Assembly (NCBI GenBank): GCA_001600175.1
Contig: BCJC01000003.1
Location: 1,984,001-2,048,000, forward strand
Origin: Erythrobasidium yunnanense
Lineage: Eukaryota > Basidiomycota > Cystobasidiomycetes > Erythrobasidiales > Erythrobasidiaceae
Length of the DNA: 64,000 bases
Direction of reading: 5' to 3'
Each line of letters begins with the position of its first letter. The stretch's first letter is position 1. Both the position numbers and the translations under genes were made by a program. The notes under the pieces were generated by a model. The model ran no database searches. It was given only the letters and a program-made list of their open reading frames with translations, and was not told the origin of the DNA. Shown here one piece after another: positions 22,661-35,700 of this stretch.

Positions 22661-23039
22661 TGCAAGGTGCGTTCGCGATGTCTAGCTTTACTTGTTGAAT
22701 GGAAGGTGGGGTATATATGCTCTTGTAAATAAGGAGATGAAGAGAAAACAAGGGAGAATCAAGAAGAAGAAGAAGACGCCGAAATTGATGATGTTAGGTC
22801 GCCGGGAAGTGGGACTGGGAAGGATACGAGCGTTGATTGTTTGATTGATTGATTCCTTCTTCTGTATGGAAAGCGGGTTGTATAAGCTGTGTCAGATCTG
22901 TGCCCGTTTAAGGAGGATTGATTCTCTTACGACTTCTTTCGTGACGACAAGCGACGTCTTGACCGGTACTATAGCTGGCGCAGGCTGGAGACGCCGGGCC
23001 TACTGCGATAGCGGCGCAGAAACGTATGCAGCAGACGCG
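22661..23039. promoter_or_regulatory. Divergent promoter region between DUF924 and tricalbin genes
   Basis: It contains a purine-rich run (aagaagaagaagaagac near 22761-22777) and a short GATT repeat (about 22836-22856). A frame open from 22845 continues into the tricalbin first exon, but I prefer the ATG at 23040 because upstream residues are Cys-rich and not conserved-looking. Confidence 0.4.
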
Positions 23040-26000
23040 ATGAGCAGCAGTCACAGCGATGCGGCTATCATCAGCCGCGATATGGCGGTAGCAGCGCAGC
23101 AGCAGCAGCAAGAACGAGCCCCAGCTGCAGGGCATCGAGAAACGTCAACCGAAGAGACTGTAGCTGATTTCAAGGACAAGAGGGCACATGGAGCAGCGTG
23201 CGTGGTCATCCCATCTTACCTTGGCTTGCATTGCGAACGAAAGAAGCACGGGTTGCATTGTTGACGTGTTTTCCGGCTTCATCTTTCCCTTTCCTACCAC
23301 TGCTCTGGTCCTCTAACATGCATCACTGGTGATATGGTACATACAGCGTACATTCATTCGACCCGGATGCGACTCCCGAACAGAAACGCGCCCAAGCTCT
23401 CAAAGGCGCAGCAGACAAGCTGGCGCCGATAACTGCAAAGCTGCGACATGAAGGAGGGACAGGTGCGTTACCCTCGATACACTCTTCCACATTCTATGCG
23501 TGCCCAAGCTAATCAAGGTCTCTTCGTGACCCGCAGAAGTCGCAACTGATATAGGAGGGCGCAACGTCGTTCCTACAGTCTCAATCAATGATGTTCTCTC
23601 ATCATCACAAGAAGAACACTCTTCTGGCGGTGCGGGGAAAGCAGATACGCAAGCAGTAGGCCAATCGGCCATGCCGGGCGGTCTGTCGCAAGAAGTCGCA
23701 GCTGCGATACCTGAATGGTACAAGATCGGTTGGAGAGCACAGAATAAAGGCTTCTTAGAGTCGGGAGGCGATCTGCAGGAAGCCAGACAAAGAGACCTGC
23801 TGGCGGAGTTCATCAATGAAAGCTACTATGGAAACTGGTACAATAAGTAAGTTCTCTCGTTGCACATGTACACGAACGGCTGCTGAAGTACGCGATGCTT
23901 TCATTCAGCGCCGCCATCATCTTCTTTGCCGTCTTCTCCTCTCACTTCGTTACCGTCTTCGGGATGGGGAAAGGCTGGCTCATCATCATCTTAGCAGTCT
24001 GTTCGACCTACTACCAAGCCTCCATAAAGCGAGTACGGCAACGCGCGCGCGACGATGTTACTCGCGAAGTCTCGAAACAGCGGCTCTTCACGGACGTCGA
24101 GTCTGTTGAATGGATGAACAGCTTCATGTCTCGGTTCTGGTTGATCTACGAGCCCGTCTTATCAGCTGTCATCGTCGCAAGTGTTGATCAAACGCTATCG
24201 TTCTCGGCACCTCCAGGCGTCGACAGTATGCGAATGACGCACTTCACGCTGGGTACAAAAGCACCTCGTATAGACTTCATTCGAACACACCCTGGCACAG
24301 ACCAAGATGTCGTGGTGATGGACTGGAAAATCTCGTTCACCCCCAACGATATACTCGATCTTACGACACGACAGGCAGCAGATAAAGTAAACCCGAAAGT
24401 CGTGCTCACTATCAAGTTTGGGAAAGGAAAAGTCAGACTCTCGAAAGATATAGTCGTGGAGGATGTAGCGTTTGCGGGCGTCATGCGGATAAGACTCAAG
24501 CTCATGAACAACTTCCCACATGTCCAGACGGTGGACCTTAGGTGAGCTATCATATTCTATCGTCCGGAAGACTCTACTGAGGTCGATCTCGCAGCTTCCT
24601 GGAGAAACCGCTCATAGACTTTGTAGCCAAGCCTATAGGTAATTTAGTCATAGCTTCGCTGCATGTCGGTACGTACTGATGAGAGTATATAACAGGCTTC
24701 GATATCAATATGATCCCTGGCTTGGAAAACTTTATCGACAATCAGCTACATGCCACCCTTGGACCGATGATGTACGATCCGAACGTATTTACTATCAACC
24801 TGGAACAGCTCTTATCAAGTGCACCTATAGGTGAGCCTCATTGAGTCTTCTGCGGTATTTGAGCTGACGCAGTGAACCGCCCGCAGATACGGCTATCGGT
24901 GTGCTGCAGATCACGCTGTACAATGCTAGAGGCTTGAAAGGCGTCAAGCTGGGAGGCGGTAACCCAGATCCTTATGTCAGCTTCAGTCTGGGGACACGAG
25001 CAGATCTGGCGAAGACGAAGATCAAGCATAGCAGGTAAGCTTCCTTTCTCGCATTTTCAGATACAAACAGGAACCTCAATTATCTTTGTATCCAGCATAA
25101 ACCCACACTGGAACGAGAGCAAGTTCCTTCTCGTCAATTCACTCAATGACCCCCTCAATTTAGCTGTGTGGGATTACAACCAGCACCGAAAAGACGGCGA
25201 ACTAGGTACTGCAGTGTTCGACCTTAAAACATTGGTAGAAGACCCTGAGCAAGAGGAGATATCGGTACCTGTCCTGCTGGGAGGTAAATCTCGGGGAACA
25301 TTGAAGTTCGACTTGAGGTATTTCCCCATCATGACGCCCAAGAAGCTGGCCGATGGCTCTGAAGAAGCTCTGCCAGAGTCGAGTAAGTACAGATCATGGT
25401 ATGAGGTCGGTCCAGGCTGAATGCGTATTTCGCAGAAACGGGAGTTGTGCGCATCAATTTGCACCAAGGCAAAGATCTGGACACGCGTCGCACTGGCTCG
25501 GAATGCAACGCATACGCGAGGATCTATCTTCGTGGTCAAGCTATAGCCAAGACGCTCGTCTTCAAACGCAATCATTCGCCCATGTGGGAAGCTCACACCG
25601 AATTCCTCGCAACTTCGCGCCACGAAGCCGTCATTGGCGTCAAAGTAATTGACAGCAAAGGTTTCGCGGTCGACCCGACTATCGGCTATGCCAACGTCAA
25701 GCTGGACGATGTGCTAGAAGCAAACGCGAAAGGCCAAGATTGGTTCCCGCTGAGCGGCTGTGCGAGCGGGAAGATCCGCATGACCGCAAGCTTCAGACCA
25801 GTCGCTATGGCGGGCGCTATAAACTCTGCAGGCGATTTCAAGCCGCCTATCGGAATTATCCGAGTCTTGATCAAGCGGGCTGTAGATTTGAAGAATGTGG
25901 AAGCTTTAACGGGTGCGCCTACATCATGCTCAAAGAGGTATTCCGTAAGTCTTCAGCTGACCTTATCGCAAATTCATCAGGCGGCAAATCCGATCCTTAC

Positions 26001-28822
26001 ATCCAAGTGAAATGCCGCGGGCAAGTCGTTGCAAGAACACTTGTCTTTGACAATAATCTGGATCCAGAATTCGATGAGATAGTCTATGCGCCCGTGCATT
26101 CGTAAGTTCGGCATCCTCTGCTTAGCGTAGAGGAAGGAGACTAAAGAGGTTCGGCTGCATAGCCTGGCGGAATACTTGGTACTCGAGGCCATGGACTATC
26201 AACATTCTGGCAAAGATAGGCCCCTAGGCCGTACATACCTACAGATCCGAGATGTTGCAGCCGAGGGTGCAGCCAAGAAGGAGGAACCCTTCGTCTCTAC
26301 CGGAACAGTCAGCCGTAGCTCCAGTTTGGAGGCTGATAATGGAAAATCCATGAAGGGCACACTGGTCTACGAAGCTATCTTCTATCCGGCTCTCAATCTA
26401 CGTGGAGTGGCTTTCGCGCCTGCGCCGATGTCGCCGCTCAACAAAGTCATGCCTCCGCCTGGAGAAGACGACGACGATGATAATGCTTCCATCATCGACC
26501 CGGATGACGATGCACGCACTATCTTTGGAGACGATGAGCTGTCACAGCAGATGAATGCTGAGGCGCCTACGAATGGCAACATCGCATCTTCTACACCAGG
26601 GACGCTCAGCAGGGTGGGAACACGCACTGGCTCTCCTTACGCTGGTCAGCATGTCAAGAACGCTCTGTCTACAGCTAGCTTCGCAACTGCGGGTACCAGC
26701 GCAAGCGTGACGGATGGCATTACAATGACGCGAGAGGAGGTCCTTCAGCATCGTAAGCTATAGCGACTCTTCCTGAAGACAGATTCACTGACAAAGACGC
26801 GTGACAGCATCTGGTGTCCTTGTCTTCAATATTGTGTCCGGTCAGCTAGCGAAGAAGGGTACAAGACTAGAAGTCCTCTTCGACGACGGGTATTGGCCAA
26901 CATGTAAGCGGATGTTACCATGCAACAGCTCGACTGGATTCTGACGAGAAGTGCAGACTCGACCGAAAGTGCTCGGTCTACCAATAATACATGGGACGAA
27001 GTTGGCGAGGCCTTCATCCGGGAACTCGGCTATTCTAGGATCATACTCAAGCTCAACGCAGCCGACAGGGAGAATAGGGAAGATATACAAGCTATCTTCC
27101 GAACCAGCCTTCCCGAGTTCCTGGAACAATGTCTAGTACGGCTTCCTCTACGACCCTCTCTTTGAATAAGAAGCTGACTTAGCGTGGCGTGCAGGACAAA
27201 CCAGCAGACTTCGTGCTCACTGATGACATGGGCGGTCACAAGAGCACGGTAACGATTTCGGCCAAATATGTACCTGTCCCGATAACTCTTGAGATGCGGG
27301 AGACGGTCAACAGTAAGTGGACGAAGTCCGTTCGATCGATGTCACTTGCTTAGCCAAGAAACGCAGATACGGGTGTCCTTCGCGTTGATCTGCTTGAAGG
27401 AAGCGGTCTCAAATCTGCCGATAGGAACGGGAAGAGCGATCCTTACTGCTCCTTCACACTGAACGGAACGAAGGTACACAAGAGCAATGTGCAGAAGAAG
27501 ACACTGAACCCGAAGTGGAATGAGGTACGTTGGGACTTCTTGGTTGCCGATACTTGCAGTTGATAGAGGCGATCTAGAATTTCGAAGTTACCATTCCTTC
27601 ACGCGTCTCAGCCCGCTTCCAGATCGAAGGTACGGTCCAGTGCCAGACGTACAGAGGCCGAAGCTGACCATTTGAGGCAGTGCTCGACTGGGATCGCGTT
27701 GGAAGTTCTGACAAGCTTGGGCGGGGCACCATTGACTTGGTCAACATCGAGCCTTTCCAAGCAACTCCTGCAAAGGTTGCGATTTACGATTCTGATGGCC
27801 AGCAACACGGTCAAATAACAGTCCGCCTCGTCTTCCGGCCTGAGGTAGGTTGCGGTCAGATACATGCGCCGTAAAGTGCTGACGACAGCTTCCTGCATAG
27901 TTCATATCCCGAGCGAGAGCTACGACATCTACATTCGTTGGCAGTATAGCAGGCGGTGCAGCTCATGGGGCTGGCAACGTCATCGGTGGAGGAGCACACT
28001 TGGTAGGAAAAGTGAGTCTCCAAGTAATGCATACTCTTTCAATGCTTAGGGAGCTCTCTTCTTGCGCAGGGCGGCAAGATGGCATTTGGAGGAGCCACTT
28101 TCGTAGCTGGCGGCGCGGGCGCTGTCGGCAAAGGCGTCTTCTCCGGAGTGCGCTCCATCATTCCTGGCCATCACAGGCGCAGTTCTCGGACTTCGATTGC
28201 CGACGATGACAGCGAGAATGGCTACGCAGTGCAGTCAGCTGCCCAAAATGGCGATGGTGTCGAGTATACAAAGGCTCCAGGCGGGATCAACGGCGCAATC
28301 GCTAGCTCACCTTTGGCAGGAAGCGGCAATCCCGATTTTGGGACACTGCACATTACAGTGGGCGACCTCGAAGGCGCTCCAGAAAAAGAGAAAGTCTACC
28401 TTGCCCTTAAATCCGGAAGCAAGACGCTCGATAAATCGCATACCATCAAAGGCTCGGCGGGTGTACACGATGTCTTCACCGTCAAGACATTGCCTGAAGC
28501 GATGATCTTGGGCTTGAACCTGCTCGAGAAGCGGACACTTGGCAAAGATAGAGAACTCGGACAAGGCAGCTTGGACGTCTGGCAGCACATCTCGCCGGGC
28601 GTGACGAACGCTACGGACATTTCAATTTCCGTAGGGATCGCTGAGGTCAAACTACATCTGGCCTGGACTGCTCTGGCCAACGACGCTCCCGCTACCCCAG
28701 CGCGAGTTTCCAACTTGTCGCAAGCGCGAACATCAAGTCCCAACTCGCCTGCTTCGATCAAGTCGAGGTCGCGGTTCTCTATGCATCGCAAGAAGCACGA
28801 ATCTGACAACCGCGAGGAGTAA
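23040..28822 (+). CDS. TCB: Tricalbin (SMP plus multiple C2 domains), ER-plasma membrane tether
   Basis: Tricalbins anchor in the cortical ER by a hairpin, carry an SMP lipid-transfer domain and bind the plasma membrane with C2 domains. About 20 exons give roughly 1,540 residues. Order: disordered N terminus; membrane hairpin (AAIIFFAVFSSHFVTVFGMG then GWLIIILAVCSTYY); SMP domain, entered with VESVEWMNSFMSRFWLIYEP and ending around FIDNQLHATLGPMMYDPN; C2-1 (GVLQITLYNARGLKG, GGNPDPYVSFSL); C2-2 (degenerate Ca site, GSECNAYARIYL); C2-3 (GGKSDPYIQV); a Ser/Asp-rich linker; C2-4, degenerate; C2-5 (GVLRVDLLEGSGLKSADRNG, then KSDPYCSF and LDWDRVGSSD, likely Ca-binding); a glycine-rich stretch; and a possible C-terminal C2. 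Introns are 50-75 nt with CTGAC-type branch sites. This is the most exon-rich gene in the window. Its 3' end faces the next gene 92 nt away. Confidence 0.93.
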
Positions 28823-28914
28823 TTGCAATTAACTAGATATACTTACTAATCCTGTAATCACCTGTAGTGAGCGCCTTTTGTTGTGGTATTTGGCAGGCGG
28901 AGGCTTGACGGACA

Positions 28915-29880
28915 TTACAGAACAACGCGATCTAGCTTTGCGTACTCTAATGACCACGCTGCGGAAGTTCCCAGCGGCATCCTTGCGTCAAAGACCTGTT
29001 GGTACTGCTCAAGATGTTGGTCTAATTCGGGACGGGCTTTTGCGAGCTCATTAGGTATGCTGCATTTGATGAAGGTCTTCGCTCTAGGATGTTGTTTTAG
29101 CTAGCTGTTGCTACGATGCCGAATAGATACGCTTACCTTCCGCCAGCTGTCCAATTGAGTGACAAGACCCTCAAGGGGATATCATTCAAGCATGTATCGA
29201 CTTGTCGATCGCTTGCTTCATCTGATATGACATAGACGAAGGGATATTCCAGCAAGAAGCCGGTGATAGAGATCATTCTTCGTCTGGCTTGCTGGGACGG
29301 AAGTTCCGAATAGTTTTCGCTTAGGCTCAGATAGATAACAGGTTCGTCGGGCTTCGTGCAGATTTGCCGTAGTACCGCATCAATGTAGTCAGGGCAATCC
29401 TAGAGGGCTCTCAGCAGGCTGCTGAAACTTCACGAGCTGCACATTTACCGCCGAAATTCTCCGCTCGACCGCGTCTACGTAGACAGGACTAGATAGAGAT
29501 CGTCTGTTGAGCAGGGTGCGATTGATAAAGAAGGTCTGCTCGGTCAAAACCTCGTGCATAAGGCAGATGTTTGCATCAACTCGGCGAGCCTGTCGACTCA
29601 CTCTCAGCAATACGCATCGTGTCAGTGGGATAAAACGAATACAGAAAGGAGCAGGTCATAGATCGTAATCAGCAGCTCGGACGGGATGCAGAAGCAGTCG
29701 ACGAGGTATGCTTGGCTGGACATCCAGGTAAGTGAAGGGCGATATGAGAACTTGTCTTGCGTACCGTATGCCATTCGTGACGTTCGAGACCTCCTCCAGA
29801 AAGGTACCGCATGCTTTGTTGGAAAGCTTCAGGAGCTTCGATAGATCCCGGCAGACATCGTGGTCAGGCCTTCTTTGCAT
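28915..29880 (-). CDS. Possible DUF4504 (UPF0739/C1orf74-like) protein
   Basis: Five short exons join in phase to give a soluble protein of about 280 residues. Visible stretches are RDLSKLLKLSNKACGTFLEE, AYLVDCFCIPSELLITIYDL, VEQTFF-like and YVDAVERRIS, then DEPVIYLSLSENYSEL, ITGFLLEYPFVYVIS, and CLNDIPLRVLSLNW. The YLVDCF strand, the EYP(F/V)xYV strand and the PLRVL strand with an upstream Cys resemble my recollection of the C1orf74/DUF4504 family, whose function is unknown, but I cannot confirm this. Support for coding is the run of consistent splice sites and hydrophobic/helical periodicity. The start at 29880 is the first in-frame ATG, and an additional upstream exon cannot be excluded. 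The protein has no targeting signal that I can see. Confidence 0.5.
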
Positions 29881-30047
29881 AGATCAAGCATGCGAGGGAG
29901 GTCGGCAGAGAGTCAGTATAGCATTCGAAGGCTGCAAGGATGTCTAATATCGGATGGAAGGCAAAAGCTTCGGACAAATGCAGATCGAAATGATCATGTA
30001 TGCTACATTAGACAATGCTGTGCGTTCTTCTCGTGTCTATATCGCTA

Positions 30048-31137
30048 CTACCGCTTTTTCGGCATCGAGCTCTTCCACCAGTATCCTCCTCTATTTTGCC
30101 AAAGGTTCTCCCTCACCCATGCCTCCTTGAACATCGCCAGTGTCTCGTCATTAGCCACTTCTCGCGATACTTCTGCCTGTCCGAGCGTTTTGGCTAGCCT
30201 CGATGCTGCCGCTATATCTTTACTTGAAGTGCCATCCTGTAAAGGCACTACGAAGCGCTTGACGCCGTTGTTGGCTAAATTACCCATCAACCAGATATCA
30301 TCGACGAGATGAGCGCTCGTGTTCATCATCTTTCCGATATCCAGCAGGTTTTGCTGAGCGGAAGCTACGTCCTCGCCGAAGTACTTTGGCCTGATCAGAT
30401 AGCCTTCGTTTGCACTCAGAACGGAGACTTGTAAAGGCTTGTTGAGCTCCCAGGCCTTGAGAGCGTGTTTCATGGGCAGTTTGTGCTTGACGTTCCAGTG
30501 GAAGCTGCTATGTACTCGCCAGCCTCGGAATCCTAGTGCGGCATTTGCGTACTGTGGTTTGCGTGCGTACTTCATCAAGGTTGAGACGAGACTCTTCGTG
30601 TATTTGTGGTCGTCATCTGGCAAGCTTGTCAGCGAAAGGAACAGCGATGGACTGCTAGGACGCACCGACGACTATAACGGGTCGGTCTAGATCTCCTGCT
30701 TGTAGCAGCTCTTCAGTAATGTACATGAACTTTGAGCTCGGCCCGATATCCTCCACGAAGTGTAGCTTGACCAAAGGGTCATTGATGCATTTGGCTAATC
30801 GACCTTCGTCATTGCGATCTGCTATGCGCTTTGCAAATGCAGCTTCTTCGTGTAGTGGTAGGTATACGCGGATCTCCTGCATCCGCCCTCTCTGTTGCAG
30901 GAGAGTTTTCAGTGTCCAATACAGCTCGTCCCGGCCATGCTTGTATCGATAGTGGCTTGATGCTAGAGAGACGATGGCTAGCAGCTCGATAGTCGGGTAT
31001 GCAGGTGCAAAGAAGCTGGAGACTATCAGGGTCGTCGGTCTTGGGAGCGGGTTGACGAGGGTGTGGTAGGATGCGATCAGGCCAAAGGTTGCTGCGCCGA
31101 TAGCAGCCCATTTCAGTGATGTTCGTAGTACTAGCAT
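30048..31137 (-). CDS. Type II membrane glycosyltransferase-like protein
   Basis: Two exons (31137-30666 and 30616-30048) give 346 residues. An N-terminal signal anchor (SLKWAAIGAATFGLIASYHT) is followed by a Rossmann-like start (TIELLAIVSLASSHYRYKHG) with a nucleotide-sugar-transferase look: the later strand DRPVIVVDDDHKY carries an acidic DDD motif at the splice junction, placed where GT-A enzymes have DxD. Downstream are ALGFRGWRVHSSF and LVDDIWLMGNLANNGVKRFV, where DDIW is typical of the second acidic motif in this kind of fungal enzyme. The acceptor sugar and linkage are not predictable. I expect Golgi or ER lumen localisation. It lies on the same strand as, and upstream of, the preceding gene with 167 nt between them. 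Confidence 0.65.
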
Positions 31138-31992
31138 TGTTATGGGACATGTAGCAAGCTCCGCTTAGAGAGCAAATTGGCGATTAGATCAGTACAAAGG
31201 GCTGGCAAAGAGGAGGCTCTCGGCCGGAGGGAGGGAAAGGCCCAGAAAGTGGATAGGATTGAGGCACATTAGCATTACCAGCATTACCAAGTAGTTTCTA
31301 GTCAGTCTGCGCTTTAAGCGTGAGTTTGGCCAAGTAGCCCAAATCCGCTGCGAAGACATGGAGAAAATTGGTGGATTGACGGAGGCAGCAGACGGAGCAC
31401 CATAGATGCATGCAAAAGGGTAGTCTTGTCGTATCTTTCCCTTTTCCCTTTGCGCAAACGAGTTCTTCGCGGTCGAGCAGAGTTTGATCGCGCTTTCTTC
31501 CAATTTTTCCAAGGCGAAGAAGGCCGGGCTCGAGGTCAGAAGAGGGACGACTCTAGTGGGAACATCAAGGTATACATTCATTGTGAGTATATCACTATAC
31601 ATCTACGTACAAGTAACGCTGTAGCAGTTCACTGACTCTTTCTGCGGATTCACAGTCCTAGGTGAGCTTCGAGAGAAGAAGGCCGTCAAGAGGCTAGGAC
31701 CGTATAGCAGCAATAAGCAAGAGACGCTGACTGTGATGTGTTCTCTTATATCTTCTATTCCTCAATCAACTGGCGCCCTTCTATCTGGTATATCGATACT
31801 CGACAAACGACAAATCCGACCTGGCAATGCGACCTTGAACGCTTCAATCGAACCTCGAAACGCTCTGATACGCTTACTACGACTACTGCACGTTCTTTAC
31901 GATACTCTCAATATGCGCCATGACCGAAACTTCGATCTTCTTGGATACTCTGGCTGCAAACTGCAAAAATCCAACGCCTGCTACAGGACAAG
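31138..31992. promoter_or_regulatory. Divergent promoter and 5' UTR intron region of eL13
   Basis: 855 nt between the glycosyltransferase-like gene (-) and the ribosomal protein gene (+). The acceptor gctacag at 31980-31986, six nucleotides before the eL13 ATG, indicates that a 5' UTR intron ends there. Its donor is not certain. Intronic leaders are common in fungal ribosomal protein genes. No other gene is supported. Confidence 0.45.
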
Positions 31993-32748
31993 ATGGGTTT
32001 CCGTTACAACAACGTGCTTCATAAGAACCACTTCAGGAAAGATTGGCAGAGGCGCACGGTCGTAAAACTCGATCAAGCTGGCCAAAAGAAAGCTCGCCGT
32101 AATGCTCGTCAACAGAAGGCTGCCAAGCTTGGAGCTAGGTAGGCATACGGCTGAGGAATAGCTGGTGTGGGATGTATATACTGACGATATGTTACGCCAT
32201 GATAGACCCTCTGGCCTGCTCAGACCCGCTGTACGATGCCCTTCGATCCGATACAACATGAAGATCAGGGAAGGACGAGGATTCACTCTTGAAGAGCTCA
32301 AGGCTGCTGGTGTCAGACCAAAGGAGGCATTGTCAATTGGCATTGCCGTAGACCACCGAGCAAAGAGCAGGAGCGAGGAGAGATTCAACCGAAACGTCGA
32401 GCGCCTGCAAGCCTACAAGGCGAGACTAGTCGTCTTCCCCAAGAACAGCAAGAAGCCCAAGAAGGGTGACGCATCTGTATGTTGCGTCGACACACAAATG
32501 TTGGCTGCATGCTGACCTTCTCTTCGCAGGGCGACGCACTCACCGCCGAGAAGATCAAGAACGTTTCCGCCGCTTTCCCTCTACCTGCCTACGTCGCCGA
32601 GAAGCCCCGTGCCATCACAAGCGAAGAGAAGGACTTCAACGCATACACCACCCTCCGAAAAGAGCGCACCGATGCCCGATTTGTCGGTGTCCGAGCAAAG
32701 AGAGCTCAGGCAAAGGCAGACGCAGAGGCTGCCAAGGCTGGCAAATAG
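31993..32748 (+). CDS. RPL13: 60S ribosomal protein eL13
   Basis: A cytosolic large-subunit protein. Three exons (31993-32138, 32206-32476, 32530-32748) give 211 residues, the same length as human eL13. The N terminus reads GFRYNNVLHKNHFRKDWQRR, then the basic KKARRNARQQKAA, RPAVRCPSIRYNMKIREGRG, and FTLEELKAAGV, all diagnostic of eL13. The C-terminal part is Lys/Ala-rich. Introns are 67 and 53 nt. I checked the introns for C/D or H/ACA snoRNA signals, which ribosomal protein introns sometimes host, and found none convincing. High expression is expected from the gene's nature. Confidence 0.93.
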
Positions 32749-35700
32749 ACTGTCTAACCTCTTGTACCACAAGACAGTTCTATTTTCCGGTCTTCTCCTC
32801 TCCTCGTTCGTTCGCGCTGGAAACGGTCGAAAGCAGGATTGGCATTCTTGTTGGAGAGATAGGATGTCTACAATGGTTGGCGGATAGCATGAGTGTTCCC
32901 CTCATCACTTCTCTTATCTTCTTTCTGCCTTCTGGTCCGCCTCGCTATAGTCATCTCATCACTCCTTCCACAGATTCGCTCTCCCTGTTTTTCCCGTTGT
33001 ACACTGCAATCTACGGGTTTTCACACTACACGCTGTGGTCTGGTCACGCTGCTAAACCATCCTCACGTGTCAGTCAGCAGATCTTGGAATCTCATCAGCT
33101 GACTGATCTGGATGCGTACAAGGCATCACCTGACATAAATTTTGTTTCGGCGTTGTCTTATGACATGTCATGCGTTGGATCATCTGATTCTCTGATTAAG
33201 AGGCGCGCTAAGCTACTTTTGTCCTAATCTCAGACTTCATCTGCTTTGCGGATGGCGGCAGACGAGCTGGGTTATACATGCCTTGCCAGTGATGGCGACT
33301 TGCTTCAGCCTGTGTACGCTTGACTGCAGGCAGCGGAGGCACGCTTGTAGATATCTTCCGTTACTGGCAGATGAGGTAGGCGGAATGATGAAACTGCATC
33401 CAGCCTGCGAATGTCAATTCTTATGTGCTAGACTCCAAGTCGTTAACTGCTCTACTGTAAATAGCCGCGAAGCCTGCTTTAGGAAAAACAGATTCTCAGC
33501 AGAGACTTCAGGCTCCAAAGCAGATAGGCGGTCACAGCCTGGCTGCCTCGATAGACCACCAGATTGTGTCGAATGATGCGTCCGCGTACTGCTTATGCAG
33601 AGATTGGAGCATATATATGTCAGTGCGGGAGGTGGATGTAGCAGACAACATTTGATCTCCAGTAGCCAGATACGCAGTAAATTTGCATCATTTTGGCAGA
33701 GCAAGACGTTATAGTACGTAGTAAGCTGTGAAGGCTTTATAGGGCATATGGCTGCAGAAGAGGAAGTAAAGCTTGCGGCCCAGGCCTTTGAGAAGCGAGA
33801 AGCACCGTGTGCGCATCAGACGTTCCAGGCAGGCATTCCAGGCAGGCATTCCAGGCAGGCATTCCAGGCAGGCAGGGTGACTGTTTTGTGAGGCGTGGAA
33901 AAGGTGGAGAAAATCCAGTCAGAAGTGATGCAGTTCCATATTGAATTGCTTGTTGATGCGCGGACATTCAGGCGTCGCCTTCCCTGCCTCGACTTGGTCA
34001 TCCAGACTCTTCACGCGGGTGAAGAATCAGTAAATTACGTTCTCGAATCTCACTTGTTGCGGGAAAAGATTGCGATCGACTTCTGATCCTGGCAAGTCAG
34101 AGTGGCATTTTGCCTACCGTAGTTTTTAGGCTTTTCAAGTAGTCAAAAAGACTTTCTTCGCGTGGAGACGTGATAGACATTATACCCGCCATACGGTAAG
34201 TAAAGCAGTTGAAGCACCTGAAGCGTACGATATCGAAAGCTGCGGGCCAGCTCCCGTCCCTGACGAGACTGCAGCCTGCGCATGCCAGGATGTGGGCCCA
34301 ACAACAAGGATGTGTAAGTGCCGAGTAAAGAAGACACCGTTTCGGAGAATCATGCATCGTCACCATCATGTCAGCCCGAAGTCTAGCTTCGACCGCAAGT
34401 GTAGCGTTGATCTTTTAGCTAATAGCCTCATGCCTTGACATACCTAACTTGCGGGCTCCTCAGCTCAGCGAAGGATTTTCTGGCTTGACCGCATGCGGCG
34501 AAGAGATTGGACTGGCATGCATGTCCCGCAAGGTTGCCTTGGACTTTACAGCCTGCGCAGTCCAAGAAGTTTACGTGCGTAAGCAGTCGGGGAGTCGGGG
34601 TCACCATTGTCCCTAATTCTTAGGGCAGATCGAACCGAGACATGGATTGTCAATTTACGGCGCCTTTTCCAGTCATCGGGACGCAGGTAGGGGCTTTTTC
34701 CCCAAGTCCACGCATCATGCATACCACACAATCAATAGATTCCATAAGAAGAGAGTAGTAGCTTGCTCTGCCGGCTGCCGAGTTATGATGGTGGAGGCTG
34801 CGAGGCAAGAAAGTTAGTGAGGACAGGATCCCCGACAAATGGGCTCGCAAAGCGGTGATGCAGCTTGCCATCATCGGCCGAGATGCCTAATGAATAGCTT
34901 GGAACACGACTCTGTCCCTACTTTACTACGTACTGCGGCCGCTCGCTGATCCAAGCACAGCCGGACATATCGCAAGCCTGAAGTGAGGTCTTCGGGACTG
35001 AACGAAACTTCCTCCATCATCGTAGAGAACCTTTCAGGAAGCCAACAAGCATCGTCCCGCATTCAAGAGCTTGTCAGCACTCGCCGGAGTCACTTCGGCA
35101 TTAGACGACGTTAAGCGGTTATCTCGACGTTGCATCTTCGAAGAACAGAGAGAGCTCGCCCTGCCTCCGCTAAACAGCCAACTGTCAGAAGAGCCCATTA
35201 GCTGTATAATTCGCTATTGCGGCCAAGATCCGACGGAAGTGCATGACTGGCTTCGAGTTTCTTCTGGCAGCATCGTAGGCGTCGTCTGCCTTGGTCGATC
35301 CCCTTTGTCGCGAGCAAGCACTCGAGGAGTCTCTTCATCCAACGCACAGGACTTGGACGAGCTGGCGGGTTGACCAGATATCGCATCCCACAGCAAAGAT
35401 TCAGCCAATATACTCAAGAAGGATCAAGCATTGACAGGAGCAGACAGGGAGTTGACTTGGAGATTGATTGGGATAAGGCAGTGCCAGCATCGTCGGCGGT
35501 CTGAGCGTTACGAACTGGACGCGCATTTGCGAAGGCACAGGCACCCAGCGGAAGACCCAGGACCAGCAGAAGTCAGCAGCAAGGCCAAAGGACATTGTTT
35601 CGGGCATCCGTCTAAGGAGAGAAGCCATCAAGGCTCGCGCGGCCGTCGACGTCAAGCTGTAGAACGAGAGCAACCGCCTAAAGATCAGACCCAGAAGCGA

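Noticed and set aside
29656-29947. Plus-strand frame over the DUF4504-like gene
   Set aside because: The minus strand gives five exons joined in phase with consistent splice sites, while the plus frame is isolated and unlike any family.
32139-32529. Possible intronic snoRNA in eL13
   Set aside because: Both introns were checked for C/D and H/ACA boxes. Only stray CTGA-like motifs were found, and the introns are too short (67 and 53 nt).
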